This document shows positions 1-6,870 of a stretch of DNA of 19,696 bases, one piece after another. Each line of letters begins with the position of its first letter. Positions within the stretch are counted from its first letter, which is position 1. Source of the stretch: CALWOS01 sp963595735 (GTDB taxonomy: Bacteria > Bacillota > Clostridia > Oscillospirales > Oscillospiraceae); assembly GCA_963595735.1 (NCBI GenBank), contig CAVBJJ010000036.1, forward strand, positions 1 to 19,696, in the 5' to 3' direction. The notes beneath the pieces were generated by a model. It was given only the letters and a program-made list of their open reading frames with translations. It was not told the origin of the DNA and did no database searches. A program made the translations under genes and the position numbers.

Positions 1-46
1 GCTTTGTAATTCTCTCGTTTCGTGTCTCGTGCGAAACAGCTTGATT

Positions 47-75
47 ACTTTACCATGCCTACGCTGTTTTGTCAA
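47..75 (-). promoter_or_regulatory. Candidate sigma-A promoter pointing left, out of the window
   Basis: On the minus strand a perfect -35 TTGACA (70-75) is followed after exactly 17 bases by TAAAGT (47-52), which matches four of six bases of the -10 consensus. It points away from metA, so it would drive a gene lying to the left of this window. No coding start is visible in the remaining 46 bases. The call rests on motif and spacing only. Confidence 0.5.
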
Positions 76-154
76 TACCTTTTTTCTTCCTTTTTTAAAA
101 AAGTTTTCAACACCAAAATGTGCGTTTGTGGAAAACCACGCTCTATACTAATTA

Positions 155-183
155 TTGCGTTTTAGGGAAAACCATAGTATAAT
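155..183 (+). promoter_or_regulatory. Promoter of the metA-like gene
   Basis: A perfect -10 box TATAAT (178-183) has TTGCGT (155-160) 17 bases upstream as a weak -35. Transcription would start near 190, giving a leader of only about 27 bases that holds the ribosome site AGAAAGGTGG (201-210). That is too short for a SAM or T-box riboswitch, so control by a long leader RNA is unlikely here. Confidence 0.6.
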
Positions 184-216
184 ATATAGTATTCATCAAC
201 AGAAAGGTGGTTTCCA

Positions 217-1146
217 ATGCCAATCAAAGTTCCCGACTCTCTCCCCGCACAGGCTATATTGGAAAGCGAAAACATCTTCGTCATGACGCAGTTTCGCGCC
301 ATGCATCAGGACATTCGTCCGCTGAAGCTGCTGATTTTGAATCTGATGCCCACAAAAATCGTGACGGAAACGCAGCTGCTTCGCAAGCTGTCCAATACCC
401 CTTTGCAGATCGAGGTAGACTTGCTCCGCACGATCAGCCATAAACACAAGCACACTGCAACGGAGCACCTGGAGGACTTCTATGTCACCCACGAGGAGAT
501 CCGCAGCCGCAGTTATGATGGTATGATCATCACCGGCGCCCCTGTGGAGAACCTAAACTTCCAGGATGTGGATTACTGGGACGAACTGTGCGAGATTATG
601 GAGTGGACCAAAACCAATGTCCATTGTACGCTCCACATCTGCTGGGGCGCGCAGGCCGGCTTGTATTACCATTATGGTATTCCCAAAATCACAATGGAAA
701 AGAAGCTCTCCGGCATCTATCCCCATCGAATGCTCAGCCCCAAGTCTCCCATCTTTCGCGGCTTCAATCCCTGCTTCTATGTCCCCCACTCCCGCTATAC
801 CACCGTGCGGGAGGAGGATGTCAAAAAGGTTCCTGAGCTGGAGATCATGGCTGTCAGTGAGGAAGCCGGCATTTTCATGCTGAAAACCCGGGACAGCCGC
901 CAGTTCTTTATCACCGGCCACCCGGAATACGATGTGGATACCCTCAAGCAGGAGTACCTCCGGGATCTGGCAAAGGGACTGCACCCGCAGATCCCCTGCA
1001 ACTACTTCCCGGACGATGACCCGGAGCAGGAGCCGCAGATGACATGGTGCTCCCACTCCCAACTGATGTACTCCAACTGGCTCAACTACTATGTCTACCA
1101 GACCACCCCCTATGACATCGAAGCCGGCACCAATCGCAAAAGCTAA
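217..1146 (+). CDS. metAA: Homoserine O-acyltransferase (MetA family, predicted acetyl-CoA type)
   Basis: This cytoplasmic enzyme activates the hydroxyl of L-homoserine by acylation, the first committed step of methionine synthesis. At 309 residues it has full MetA family length and no truncation. The catalytic set is visible: nucleophile Cys142 in HICWGAQAG, His235 and Glu237 in GHPEYD. Residue 111, after GAPV, is Glu. In characterised MetA proteins (the Bacillus cereus work) Glu at 111 goes with acetyl-CoA use and Gly with succinyl-CoA, so I predict homoserine O-acetyltransferase although the family is usually named succinyltransferase. The ATG at 217 is chosen because AAAGGTGG ends six bases before it and a TATAAT box lies further upstream. 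The gene is monocistronic, ending in a convergent hairpin region. No sulfhydrylase or other met gene is in the window. Confidence 0.95.
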   Translation: MPIKVPDSLPAQAILESENIFVMTQFRAMHQDIRPLKLLILNLMPTKIVTETQLLRKLSNTPLQIEVDLLRTISHKHKHTATEHLEDFYVTHEEIRSRSYDGMIITGAPVENLNFQDVDYWDELCEIMEWTKTNVHCTLHICWGAQAGLYYHYGIPKITMEKKLSGIYPHRMLSPKSPIFRGFNPCFYVPHSRYTTVREEDVKKVPELEIMAVSEEAGIFMLKTRDSRQFFITGHPEYDVDTLKQEYLRDLAKGLHPQIPCNYFPDDDPEQEPQMTWCSHSQLMYSNWLNYYVYQTTPYDIEAGTNRKS

Positions 1147-1166
1147 ATTTTATTCTATGTATAAAG

Positions 1167-1194
1167 ACACGCCGTCCCGTGCGGGACGGCGTGT
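1167..1194 (+). terminator. Strong hairpin after metAA
   Basis: A perfect 12-bp GC-rich stem (1167-1178 with 1183-1194) closes a 4-base loop, GTGC, 20 bases after the metAA stop. The T-tract on the plus side is poor (TGCATT). On the minus side the stem is followed by GTCTTTAT. It probably ends transcription from both converging genes, but the weak U-tract lowers certainty. Confidence 0.6.
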
Positions 1195-1207
1195 TGCATT
1201 ACGCAAA

Positions 1208-1235
1208 AGCGCGGTGACCCGCAGGCCACCGCGCT
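1208..1235 (-). terminator. Terminator hairpin of the minus-strand kinase-like operon
   Basis: A 9-bp stem, AGCGCGGTG (1208-1216) with CACCGCGCT (1227-1235), encloses a 10-base loop. On the minus strand it lies 22 bases after the stop of the kinase-like gene and is followed by a short T-run (TTTGCGT). Together with the neighbouring 12-bp hairpin it separates convergent transcription units. Confidence 0.55.
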
Positions 1236-1257
1236 CATTTGTTGTTGCAGAGAACTT

Positions 1258-1857
1258 TTATCTATGATCCATCCAGTAACGAATGTGGTTTTCCAGCACA
1301 TCCGCCGTGGTATCCAGCCCCAGCTTGCTGCTGTCGATACAGATATCATAGCTACGGGAATCGCCCCACTTGCTGTCTGCGTGGACATTGTGATAGCTCT
1401 TCCGCTTCTTGTCCATGTGCCGGATCTTTTTCTCGGTCTCCTCCCCATCGCTGAGCTGCAATTCCTCCACCAGCTTGATGCGGAAGTCCATGCTTGCCAC
1501 CACGAAGATGGAGAACAAGCCCTCATAATCGCGCAGTACATGATCCGCACAGCGCCCCACGATCACGAAGGACTCCCCGGAGTCCGCCTTTCTTCTGAGG
1601 AGATCAAACTGCAGTTCCGCCAGAATCTCCTCCGGAGAGTTGCTATAGCCCCGGCGGGTACGGGAAAGAAAGGGATTGCGGGAACCCTCGTCAAACGCCT
1701 TCAGCGCTTCTGCATCCACCTGCTTTTCCGCCGCCAGCTCATGAATCAGGCGACTGTCGTACAAGGGCAGACCAAAGCGCTCCGCCAGCTTTTCCGCGAT
1801 GATGTGTCCACCGCTTCCGTATTCTCGGCCGACAGAAATAATCAGTTGTTTTGACAT
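1258..1857 (-). CDS. Cytidylate-kinase-like protein, paralogue A
   Basis: This 199-residue protein belongs to the cytidylate kinase-like family (Pfam Cytidylate_kin2 type). It opens with a beta strand and glycine loop, QLIISVGREYGSGG (residues 4-17), then shows VIVGRCADHVL and HMDKKRKSYHN, as its paralogue at 3651-4262 does. The glycine loop lacks the Lys of a classical Walker A motif; this is common in the family, and the substrate is not established, so CMP kinase activity should not be assumed. The start is placed at 1857 because AAGGAGG sits seven bases before that ATG; a longer open frame upstream has no such site. It lies 46 bases downstream of the ion permease gene on the same strand and is probably co-transcribed with it. 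A role in sensing or modifying a nucleotide linked to transport is inference only. Confidence 0.8.
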   Translation of the reverse strand: MSKQLIISVGREYGSGGHIIAEKLAERFGLPLYDSRLIHELAAEKQVDAEALKAFDEGSRNPFLSRTRRGYSNSPEEILAELQFDLLRRKADSGESFVIVGRCADHVLRDYEGLFSIFVVASMDFRIKLVEELQLSDGEETEKKIRHMDKKRKSYHNVHADSKWGDSRSYDICIDSSKLGLDTTADVLENHIRYWMDHR

Positions 1858-1903
1858 AGTTCTTCCTCCTTCTTTATAGAAACCCCTCTGAAATGATGCG
1901 TGA

Positions 1904-3262
1904 TTACAGATATCTGACAAAGATGATCAGCATGGACAGCACGATCACGATCAGCGTGGCCGGCACCAGCTTTTTGCAGTAAGTACCCCAGCTGATGGGA
2001 TGACCTGCCTTTGCCGCAACGGAAGTTCCCACGACATTGGCCGATGCGCCAATGGGGGTCGCACTGCCGCCGATATTGGCGCCCATGGCAAGGGTCCAGG
2101 CCAGGGTCGGCAAAGCCACGCCCTGGGTCGCGGACAGGCTGCGGATCACAGGGATCATGATCGCCGCAAAGGGAATGTTATCCACAAAGGCGCTGGCAAT
2201 GGCGGAGACCCACAGGATAATAACGATCACCGCAATGGCGCTGCCGCCGCTTGCCGTACCGATCATGCCGGCGATCACTTCCAAAACGCCGGTCTGCTCC
2301 AGTCCGCCCACCACGATAAACAGGCCGACAAAGAACAGCACGGTTTTATAGTCCACCTTTTTGAGGATCGTACCGCAATGCTTGATATTGGTCAACACCG
2401 TTGCCGCCGCGACGATCACGCCGATCAGGGCAACAGAGATACCGGTATTGTTATGAGTCACCAGCAGCACGACCGCCGCCGCGAAAATAACACAGCTGGT
2501 GACAAAGCTGGCCTTGCTGCGAATAGACGCCGCCGGATCAGGATAGTTGCTGGGATCCCGGGAGGGCGGCTCCGCACAGACGAGCTGCTTGCGGAACGCA
2601 AAGAAGAAATACACCAGGATCACCGCCAGTGTGACAAAGCACATCAGTCCCGCATTACTGATAAAGTCGGCAAAGGAGAAGCCCAGAGAGGTCCCGATGA
2701 TGATATTGGGCGGGTTGCCGCACATGGTCGCGGTACCGCCCAAGTTGGCGCAGAAGATCTCCGCCAAAATCATGGGAACCGGATTGAACTTCAGCAGCTG
2801 CGAAAGCTCCACCGTGATCGCGGCCAAAAACAGGATGACCGTGATGCTGTCAATGAACATGGCCAGCACGGCGGACATGATCATAAACACAATAAACAGC
2901 GGGATCACCTGATAATGCACCATTCTTGCCAGCTTCATGCAAAGCCAGCGGAAGAAGCCGGCGTGCGCCATGCCCTCGACCATGATCATCATGCAGGCAA
3001 CGAAAATAATCGTTTCCCAGTTGATGCCGCCGGTAGAAGAGCTTGCGCCCCCTGCTTCATACCAGAAGCTCGGCGTGATAATACTGTGCAAATTCATTGT
3101 TGCCCACACCGGCGCCGCACTGTGCATACACAGGCCGAAAACCACGATCAGGGTCAGCGCGCCGCAGAGGAGGGTGACAAGGTGCCGCTCGATCTTTTCC
3201 ATTACGATCATAATAAACATCGCAACGAAAATGATGCAGGCAATAACTTGTGCTGCCATCAT
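1904..3262 (-). CDS. ArsB/NhaD-type ion permease (SLC13-like)
   Basis: This predicted polytopic inner-membrane protein has 452 residues and roughly eleven or twelve hydrophobic segments, fitting the ion transporter superfamily that includes ArsB, NhaD, P-permeases and anion:Na+ symporters. Two inverted signature regions are visible: CANLGGTATMCGNPPNIIIG in the first half and MGANIGGSATPIGASANVV in the second, each preceded by an acidic membrane segment (FIDSITVILF and FVDNIPFAA). The substrate cannot be read from sequence; arsenite, Na+/H+ or a dicarboxylate are all possible, and no ars genes are nearby. I start it at the ATG at 3262, eight bases after AAAGGATGT; an ATG at 3274 abuts that site and is less likely. 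It sits between two cytidylate-kinase-like paralogues and is likely transcribed together with the downstream one. Confidence 0.85.
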   Translation of the reverse strand: MMAAQVIACIIFVAMFIMIVMEKIERHLVTLLCGALTLIVVFGLCMHSAAPVWATMNLHSIITPSFWYEAGGASSSTGGINWETIIFVACMMIMVEGMAHAGFFRWLCMKLARMVHYQVIPLFIVFMIMSAVLAMFIDSITVILFLAAITVELSQLLKFNPVPMILAEIFCANLGGTATMCGNPPNIIIGTSLGFSFADFISNAGLMCFVTLAVILVYFFFAFRKQLVCAEPPSRDPSNYPDPAASIRSKASFVTSCVIFAAAVVLLVTHNNTGISVALIGVIVAAATVLTNIKHCGTILKKVDYKTVLFFVGLFIVVGGLEQTGVLEVIAGMIGTASGGSAIAVIVIILWVSAIASAFVDNIPFAAIMIPVIRSLSATQGVALPTLAWTLAMGANIGGSATPIGASANVVGTSVAAKAGHPISWGTYCKKLVPATLIVIVLSMLIIFVRYL

Positions 3263-3434
3263 TTTAACATACATCCTTTCTCTCAACAAGCAAAATAAGC
3301 AAAAATATATCTTCCCGGCGTTTTTGCGCAAAACAGGTCTGCAGCTTCTGCAAGCGAAGTTCCGCCCGCAGACACCCCTCTGCAAACCTGGAATACCCTG
3401 CCGAAAAGATCGATTATTGCATTTTGACTGCTAT

Positions 3435-3463
3435 AAAGTACCACTTTTCATTTCTCTTGTCAA
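3435..3463 (-). promoter_or_regulatory. Candidate promoter of the permease operon
   Basis: On the minus strand TTGACA (3458-3463) is followed after 17 bases by TACTTT (3435-3440), a poor -10 with T, A and final T conserved. It lies downstream of the terminator of the preceding kinase-like gene and would give a leader of about 165 bases before the permease start. No known riboswitch fold was recognised in that leader. Confidence 0.4.
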
Positions 3464-3546
3464 ATCTTTTTCTTCCGGATTTTCTTGTCCTTTTTTGTAG
3501 CATTTCTTGTGCATTTTTATTCATGTAATTCATGTTTTCAAAACAG

Positions 3547-3587
3547 AAAAATCTCCGTACGATCGCATTGACCGTGCGGAGATTTTT
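3547..3587 (-). terminator. Bidirectional rho-independent terminator
   Basis: The arms 3547-3561 and 3573-3587 form a 15-bp stem with one T-G wobble and an 11-base loop. The outer A/T tracts give a T-run on either strand, so it can work both ways. It lies about 60 bases downstream of the kinase-like paralogue B stop and separates that gene from the permease operon. Confidence 0.85.
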
Positions 3588-3650
3588 TCTATCCATTTTG
3601 CCAAAAAACAGGGACTGCGGAAAATTGCAAAAAGCAAGGCGACACAAGGC

Positions 3651-4262
3651 TCAGCTCAGCTTGCTGTCCTCCCGGTTCTTGATCCAGGCGCGGATGATGC
3701 ACTCCAGCGCATCCACCGTGTTGGGAATGCCCAGCTTACCGCTGTCGATGCAGACATCATAGGTGCGGGAATCGCCCCACTTGCCCAGGCAGTGGGCGTT
3801 GTGATAATCCCGGCGCTTTTTGTCCATGTGATTGATGAGGGTCTCTGCCTCCTCCTCGTTGACATGATCCAGCTGCATCACAAAGGGAATACGCACACTT
3901 TTCTCCGCCAGAACAAAGATGGAAAACATTCCCTCGTAGCCCCGCAGCACGGACTCCGCGCAGCGACCCACCACCACAAAGGACTCACCCCGGTCGGCCT
4001 TTTCCCGCAGAAAGCGGAACTGCAGCCGGGCGATCCGATCTGCCGGCGCGTTGGGCGCGTTCATGCGCAGGGTAAAACGACCGTTGGGGGTCTCATCAAA
4101 CCGCCGCATTTCCTCGGCGTCCAGATTTCTCTCCTTGGCCAGCTCGTCCAGCAGATTGCTGTCATACATGGGCAGGCCGAAGCGCTCGGCCAGCTCCTTT
4201 GCGATCATGCGGCCGCCGCTGCCATACTCGCGCCCTACAGAAATAATAAGCTGTTGATTCAT
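3651..4262 (-). CDS. Cytidylate-kinase-like protein, paralogue B
   Basis: This 203-residue protein is a clear paralogue of the one at 1258-1857. Both start QLIISVGREYGSGG (here residues 4-17), continue with AERFGLP(L/M)YDS, share VGRCA(D/E), HMDKKR, KWGDSR and end on a helix after SSKLG or SGKLG. It is a member of the cytidylate kinase-like family with the same lysine-free glycine loop; the biochemical role is unknown. The ATG at 4262 follows a perfect AAGGAGGT by six bases. Unlike paralogue A it has its own promoter (about 4328-4356) and its own terminator, so it is a separate unit even though both flank the permease. The tail NREDSKLS is not present in paralogue A. Confidence 0.8.
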   Translation of the reverse strand: MNQQLIISVGREYGSGGRMIAKELAERFGLPMYDSNLLDELAKERNLDAEEMRRFDETPNGRFTLRMNAPNAPADRIARLQFRFLREKADRGESFVVVGRCAESVLRGYEGMFSIFVLAEKSVRIPFVMQLDHVNEEEAETLINHMDKKRRDYHNAHCLGKWGDSRTYDVCIDSGKLGIPNTVDALECIIRAWIKNREDSKLS

Positions 4263-4327
4263 AAGTATACCTCCTTAAACGGCCCTTCCACCTCCGGAAA
4301 AAAGCCGCATTCTCTTTCTTCTCTTTG

Positions 4328-4356
4328 ATTTTACCATACTTTATTCTAATGAACAA
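4328..4356 (-). promoter_or_regulatory. Promoter of kinase-like paralogue B
   Basis: On the minus strand TTGTTC (4351-4356) lies 17 bases before TAAAAT (4328-4333), which matches five of six -10 bases. The -10 is preceded by TGG, an extended -10 element, which can compensate for the weak -35. The leader would be about 60 bases with a perfect ribosome site at its end. Confidence 0.55.
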
Positions 4357-4514
4357 GCCCCCAAGTTTCAGGCTTTTTCGCAAAAATTTTCTCAGTATTT
4401 CCGTTTTTTAAGACAAAATCGCGCTTCTCGGCTTTTGTCAAGCAATTTTTCAACACCTCCGCCTGCGCTTATGGTATTTTGAAGAAAAATCGCCGCTCTG
4501 TCCTCCCAAAAGGC

Positions 4515-4554
4515 AAAAAGGCCGCCAAGCCCCCCTCGGGGATAACTTGGCGGC
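4515..4554 (-). terminator. Rho-independent terminator of the fucO-like gene
   Basis: A 9-bp perfect stem, GCCGCCAAG (4521-4529) with CTTGGCGGC (4546-4554), is followed on the minus strand by a five-T run (complement of 4515-4519). It lies 16 bases after the alcohol dehydrogenase stop at 4571. Confidence 0.9.
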
Positions 4555-4570
4555 TTGATATATGTCCCTT

Positions 4571-5716
4571 TTACATAATTTTTCGGAACAGCGCTTTCAG
4601 ATCCTCCACGCTTGCGTCCTTCGGATTTCCCGGCGCACAGGCGTCCGCGTGGGCGGACTCCGCCAGGAAAGGAAGATCCTCTTCTTTGATCGCTTCCAGT
4701 CTGGTCGGGATCCCCACATCCGCAGAGAGCGTTCTGACCGCGTCAATAGCCGCTTTTCTGTACTCCTCCTGTGTCATGGAATCCACACCCTTGACGCCCA
4801 TGGCGCGGGCGATCTCCCGGTACTTCTCCCCTGTGCATTCCTGATTGTATTCCATCACAATGGGAAGCATCATGGCGCACGCAACGCCATGGGGTGTGTC
4901 ATAAACCGTGCCCAGGGTATGCGCCATGGAATGTGCGATACCCAGACCCACATTGGAAAAGCCCATGCCCGCAATGTACTGCCCCAGCGCCATACCTTCC
5001 CGCCCCTCCTTGGTGTTGGCAACAGCCCCGCGGAGGCTTCTGGCGATGATCTCAATGGCTTTCAGATGGAACATATCCGTCATTTCCCACGCCGCCTTTG
5101 TGGTATAGCCTTCGATCGCGTGTGTCAGGGCATCCATGCCCGTAGCGGCGGTCACCCCTTTCGGCATGGAGGACATGAGCTCCGGATCGACCACCGCCAC
5201 GATCGGCATATCATGGGGGTCAACGCACACGAATTTCCGTTTCTTCTCCTCATCCGTGATCACATAGTTGATCGTGACCTCCGCCGCGGTTCCTGCGGTC
5301 GTCGGGACTGCGATGATGGGAACGCTGGGCTTCTTGGTGGGCGCAGTGCCCTCCAAGCTTCGCACATCCGCAAATTCCGGGTTCGCGATGATGATGCCGA
5401 TGGCCTTTGCAGTATCCATGGAAGAACCGCCGCCGATGGCAATGATGTAATCCGCGCCGGACTTTTGGAATGCCGCAACACCGTTCTTTACATTCTGAAT
5501 GGTCGGATTTGCCTTGATGTCCGAGTAAATTTCATATGCCAGGCCTTCCTTATCGAGAACATCGGTCACCCGACTCGTCACATGGAACTTGATCAGATCC
5601 GGGTCGGAACACACAAATGCCTTTTGGAACGCGCGCGCTTTTGCCTCTTGCGCAATCTCCGCGATCGCGCCGGCGCCATGATAAGAGGTCCCATTCAAAT
5701 TGATCCGATTTGCCAT
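4571..5716 (-). CDS. fucO: Iron-containing alcohol dehydrogenase, FucO (lactaldehyde reductase) type
   Basis: This 381-residue cytoplasmic enzyme closely follows E. coli FucO along its whole length, for example GGGSSMDTAKAIGII (96-110), TTAGTAAEVTINYVITDEEK (139-158) and NPEFADVRSLEG (112-123). FucO interconverts L-lactaldehyde and (S)-1,2-propanediol with NAD(H). The four iron ligands are all present: Asp195 and His199 in GMDALTHAIEG, His262 in GIAHSMAH and His276 in DTPHG. The substrate may differ here, because no fucose, rhamnose or microcompartment genes are in the window, so a general small-aldehyde reductase is the main alternative. The ATG at 5716 follows AAAGGA at 11 bases, a rather long spacing. 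A palindrome covers its -10 box and a TetR-type regulator lies just upstream on the same strand, suggesting regulated expression. Confidence 0.9.
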   Translation of the reverse strand: MANRINLNGTSYHGAGAIAEIAQEAKARAFQKAFVCSDPDLIKFHVTSRVTDVLDKEGLAYEIYSDIKANPTIQNVKNGVAAFQKSGADYIIAIGGGSSMDTAKAIGIIIANPEFADVRSLEGTAPTKKPSVPIIAVPTTAGTAAEVTINYVITDEEKKRKFVCVDPHDMPIVAVVDPELMSSMPKGVTAATGMDALTHAIEGYTTKAAWEMTDMFHLKAIEIIARSLRGAVANTKEGREGMALGQYIAGMGFSNVGLGIAHSMAHTLGTVYDTPHGVACAMMLPIVMEYNQECTGEKYREIARAMGVKGVDSMTQEEYRKAAIDAVRTLSADVGIPTRLEAIKEEDLPFLAESAHADACAPGNPKDASVEDLKALFRKIM

Positions 5717-5741
5717 GTTAAGTACAGTCCTTTCTGTGTTG

Positions 5742-5777
5742 TAGTTTGTCTCTATCTGTTATTATATTAACAAACTA
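5742..5777 (-). promoter_or_regulatory. fucO -10 box inside nested inverted repeats (candidate TetR operator)
   Basis: On the minus strand a perfect TATAAT (5761-5766) lies 44 bases before the fucO start; no good -35 is seen. The box is centred in a palindrome, TGTTATTATATTAACA (5757-5772). That in turn lies between the arms TAGTTTGT (5742-5749) and ACAAACTA (5770-5777). Inverted repeats over a -10 fit TetR-type repression. A weak -35 could instead mean an activator is needed. Confidence 0.5.
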
Positions 5778-5941
5778 TTTTGAGAAAATGAAGTGACAAA
5801 GCCAGCCGAGTGTAACATTTTTCGCAACTTTTGTGATTTATTCCAAATACACATATTCTCATTTAGCAAAATGCCCATGCGCAGGATTCCGGTTTCTGGC
5901 AAAACGCCGCATTTTTCCCTTTCGGGCATTTGTCCGAGCTA

Positions 5942-6529
5942 TTAACGCAGAATTTCAAAACGCGCAAAAAGCTCCGCCAATTTCCATGGCATTCCATCCA
6001 CCAGCGTGGCCGCAAGCGCTTCCGGTGTAAATGTCGCTCCGCCTGTCACCCATTTGACGGTCATGTAAATTGAACTATGGCAATACATTTCCAGCAGATA
6101 ATGGACGCTTTCCTCCGGTGCTTTTCCCGTTTTTTCCCGGATCAGATTCTCATAAAAGGCAAGGATCAGCGCAAAATCATGCTGCCGCAGAGAATTCTGC
6201 TCATCGTACCGAAACGCCGCCCGAAAAAAGGTCTGCTCCTCTTGAATATAGGTAAACTTTTTGACCAGCGCGTCATAAATCGTCATGCCCCGCCCCATGT
6301 GTTCAAAGGACTTTGTCAGCAGCTTATCGAAATACCAGTTGATGAGGTCATATTTGTCCAGAAAGCTCCGGTAAAAGGTCTGCCTGGTCAGCCCGCATTT
6401 CGCTGTGATCTGCTTTACCGTAATGTCCTCCACAGGCGTTGTCTCCATGCATTCCTTCATGGCATACGCCAGCCGAAGCCTTGTCTTTTCCCCCTTTGTC
6501 AGGAGCCTCTCGCTGCCCATTTCCGCCAT
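5942..6529 (-). CDS. TetR/AcrR-type transcriptional regulator
   Basis: A 195-residue DNA-binding protein. Residues about 14-62 form the TetR-type helix-turn-helix domain: ITVKQITAKCGLTRQTFYRS (36-55) followed by FLDKYDLINWYF, the usual junction into helix 4. The C-terminal half is helical and resembles the TetR_C_8 type of ligand domain also found in the DhaS activator, though this assignment is from memory of the pattern. The start is placed at 6529, where GGGAGG precedes the ATG by about seven bases; the open frame extends upstream but without a ribosome site and through a promoter. It lies 225 bases upstream of fucO on the same strand with its own promoter, so regulation of fucO and possibly of itself is the simplest reading (inference). 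Its inducer is unknown. Confidence 0.8.
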   Translation of the reverse strand: MAEMGSERLLTKGEKTRLRLAYAMKECMETTPVEDITVKQITAKCGLTRQTFYRSFLDKYDLINWYFDKLLTKSFEHMGRGMTIYDALVKKFTYIQEEQTFFRAAFRYDEQNSLRQHDFALILAFYENLIREKTGKAPEESVHYLLEMYCHSSIYMTVKWVTGGATFTPEALAATLVDGMPWKLAELFARFEILR

Positions 6530-6605
6530 TTTTCTCCCTCCCGACGCCCTGAAGCTTTTCCGCAAAAGCACCCATGAAAAACGATGGGAAGCACTGCTTT
6601 GCCAA

Positions 6606-6640
6606 GGAAAATATTTCTCAGGTATTTCCAGAAGTATTTT
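6606..6640 (-). repeat. Three phased TATTT repeats in the tetR leader
   Basis: Read on the plus strand, TATTTCTCAGG, TATTTCCAGAAG and TATTTTCACGG begin at 6612, 6623 and 6635, spaced 11 and 12 bases apart, roughly one helical turn. They begin just downstream of the predicted tetR transcription start. The flanks GGAAAATA and TATTTCC also form an imperfect inverted repeat (6606-6629). This could be a protein-binding site; it may also be chance in an AT-rich leader. Confidence 0.3.
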
Positions 6641-6647
6641 CACGGAA

Positions 6648-6676
6648 ATCTTAACACAGCCGATTCCCTCTGTCAA
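6648..6676 (-). promoter_or_regulatory. Promoter of the TetR-type regulator
   Basis: On the minus strand a perfect -35 TTGACA (6671-6676) is followed after exactly 17 bases by TAAGAT (6648-6653), four of six -10 matches. The half-site TTAACA seen in the fucO palindrome also occurs here (plus strand 6651-6656) over the -10, which weakly supports shared control. Confidence 0.65.
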
Positions 6677-6824
6677 TTTGTACCTGGCGATCTGCCGCCT
6701 GAGAAAAATGTCTCCCCAAACGGCATAACAAAAGCCCTGAAGCCGTTGCGGTGCGTGTTGATAAAAAGCGTTAAAATCATCGAAAACACTAACTTTATTG
6801 ACAGACGCTACCGGTAACGGGTCG

Positions 6825-6860
6825 AAAAAATCACCGCCTTTCAAAAAGCGGTGATTTTTT
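6825..6860 (-). terminator. Bidirectional terminator of the sigI-rsgI operon
   Basis: A perfect 13-bp stem, 6825-6837 with 6848-6860, has a 10-base loop, and the outer A6/T6 tracts provide a U-run on both strands. It starts 11 bases after the rsgI stop. Confidence 0.9.
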
Positions 6861-6870
6861 GCGGTTCGTA

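Noticed and set aside
184..216. SAM or T-box riboswitch before the metA-like gene
   Set aside because: The -10 TATAAT ends at 183, leaving only about 27 leader bases, too few for either structure.
2000..3298. Long open frame on the plus strand opposite the ion permease gene
   Set aside because: Its translation is rich in His, Arg, Asp and Gln with no domain signature, it is antisense to a clear membrane protein, and it has no ribosome site. It is an echo of codon bias.
4358..4382. Third sigma-I element starting with CCCCCAAG at 4358
   Set aside because: At the required spacing the sequence is AAAAAT and not CGWA, so the -10 is missing.
4562..5770. Long plus-strand frame opposite fucO
   Set aside because: fucO has full-length agreement with a known enzyme and a terminator. 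The opposite frame has no motif and overlaps the terminator and promoter of fucO.
6530..6844. N-terminal extension of the TetR-type regulator up to 6844
   Set aside because: The added 105 residues have no domain, cross the promoter at 6648-6676 and reach into a terminator; the ATG at 6529 has a good ribosome site.
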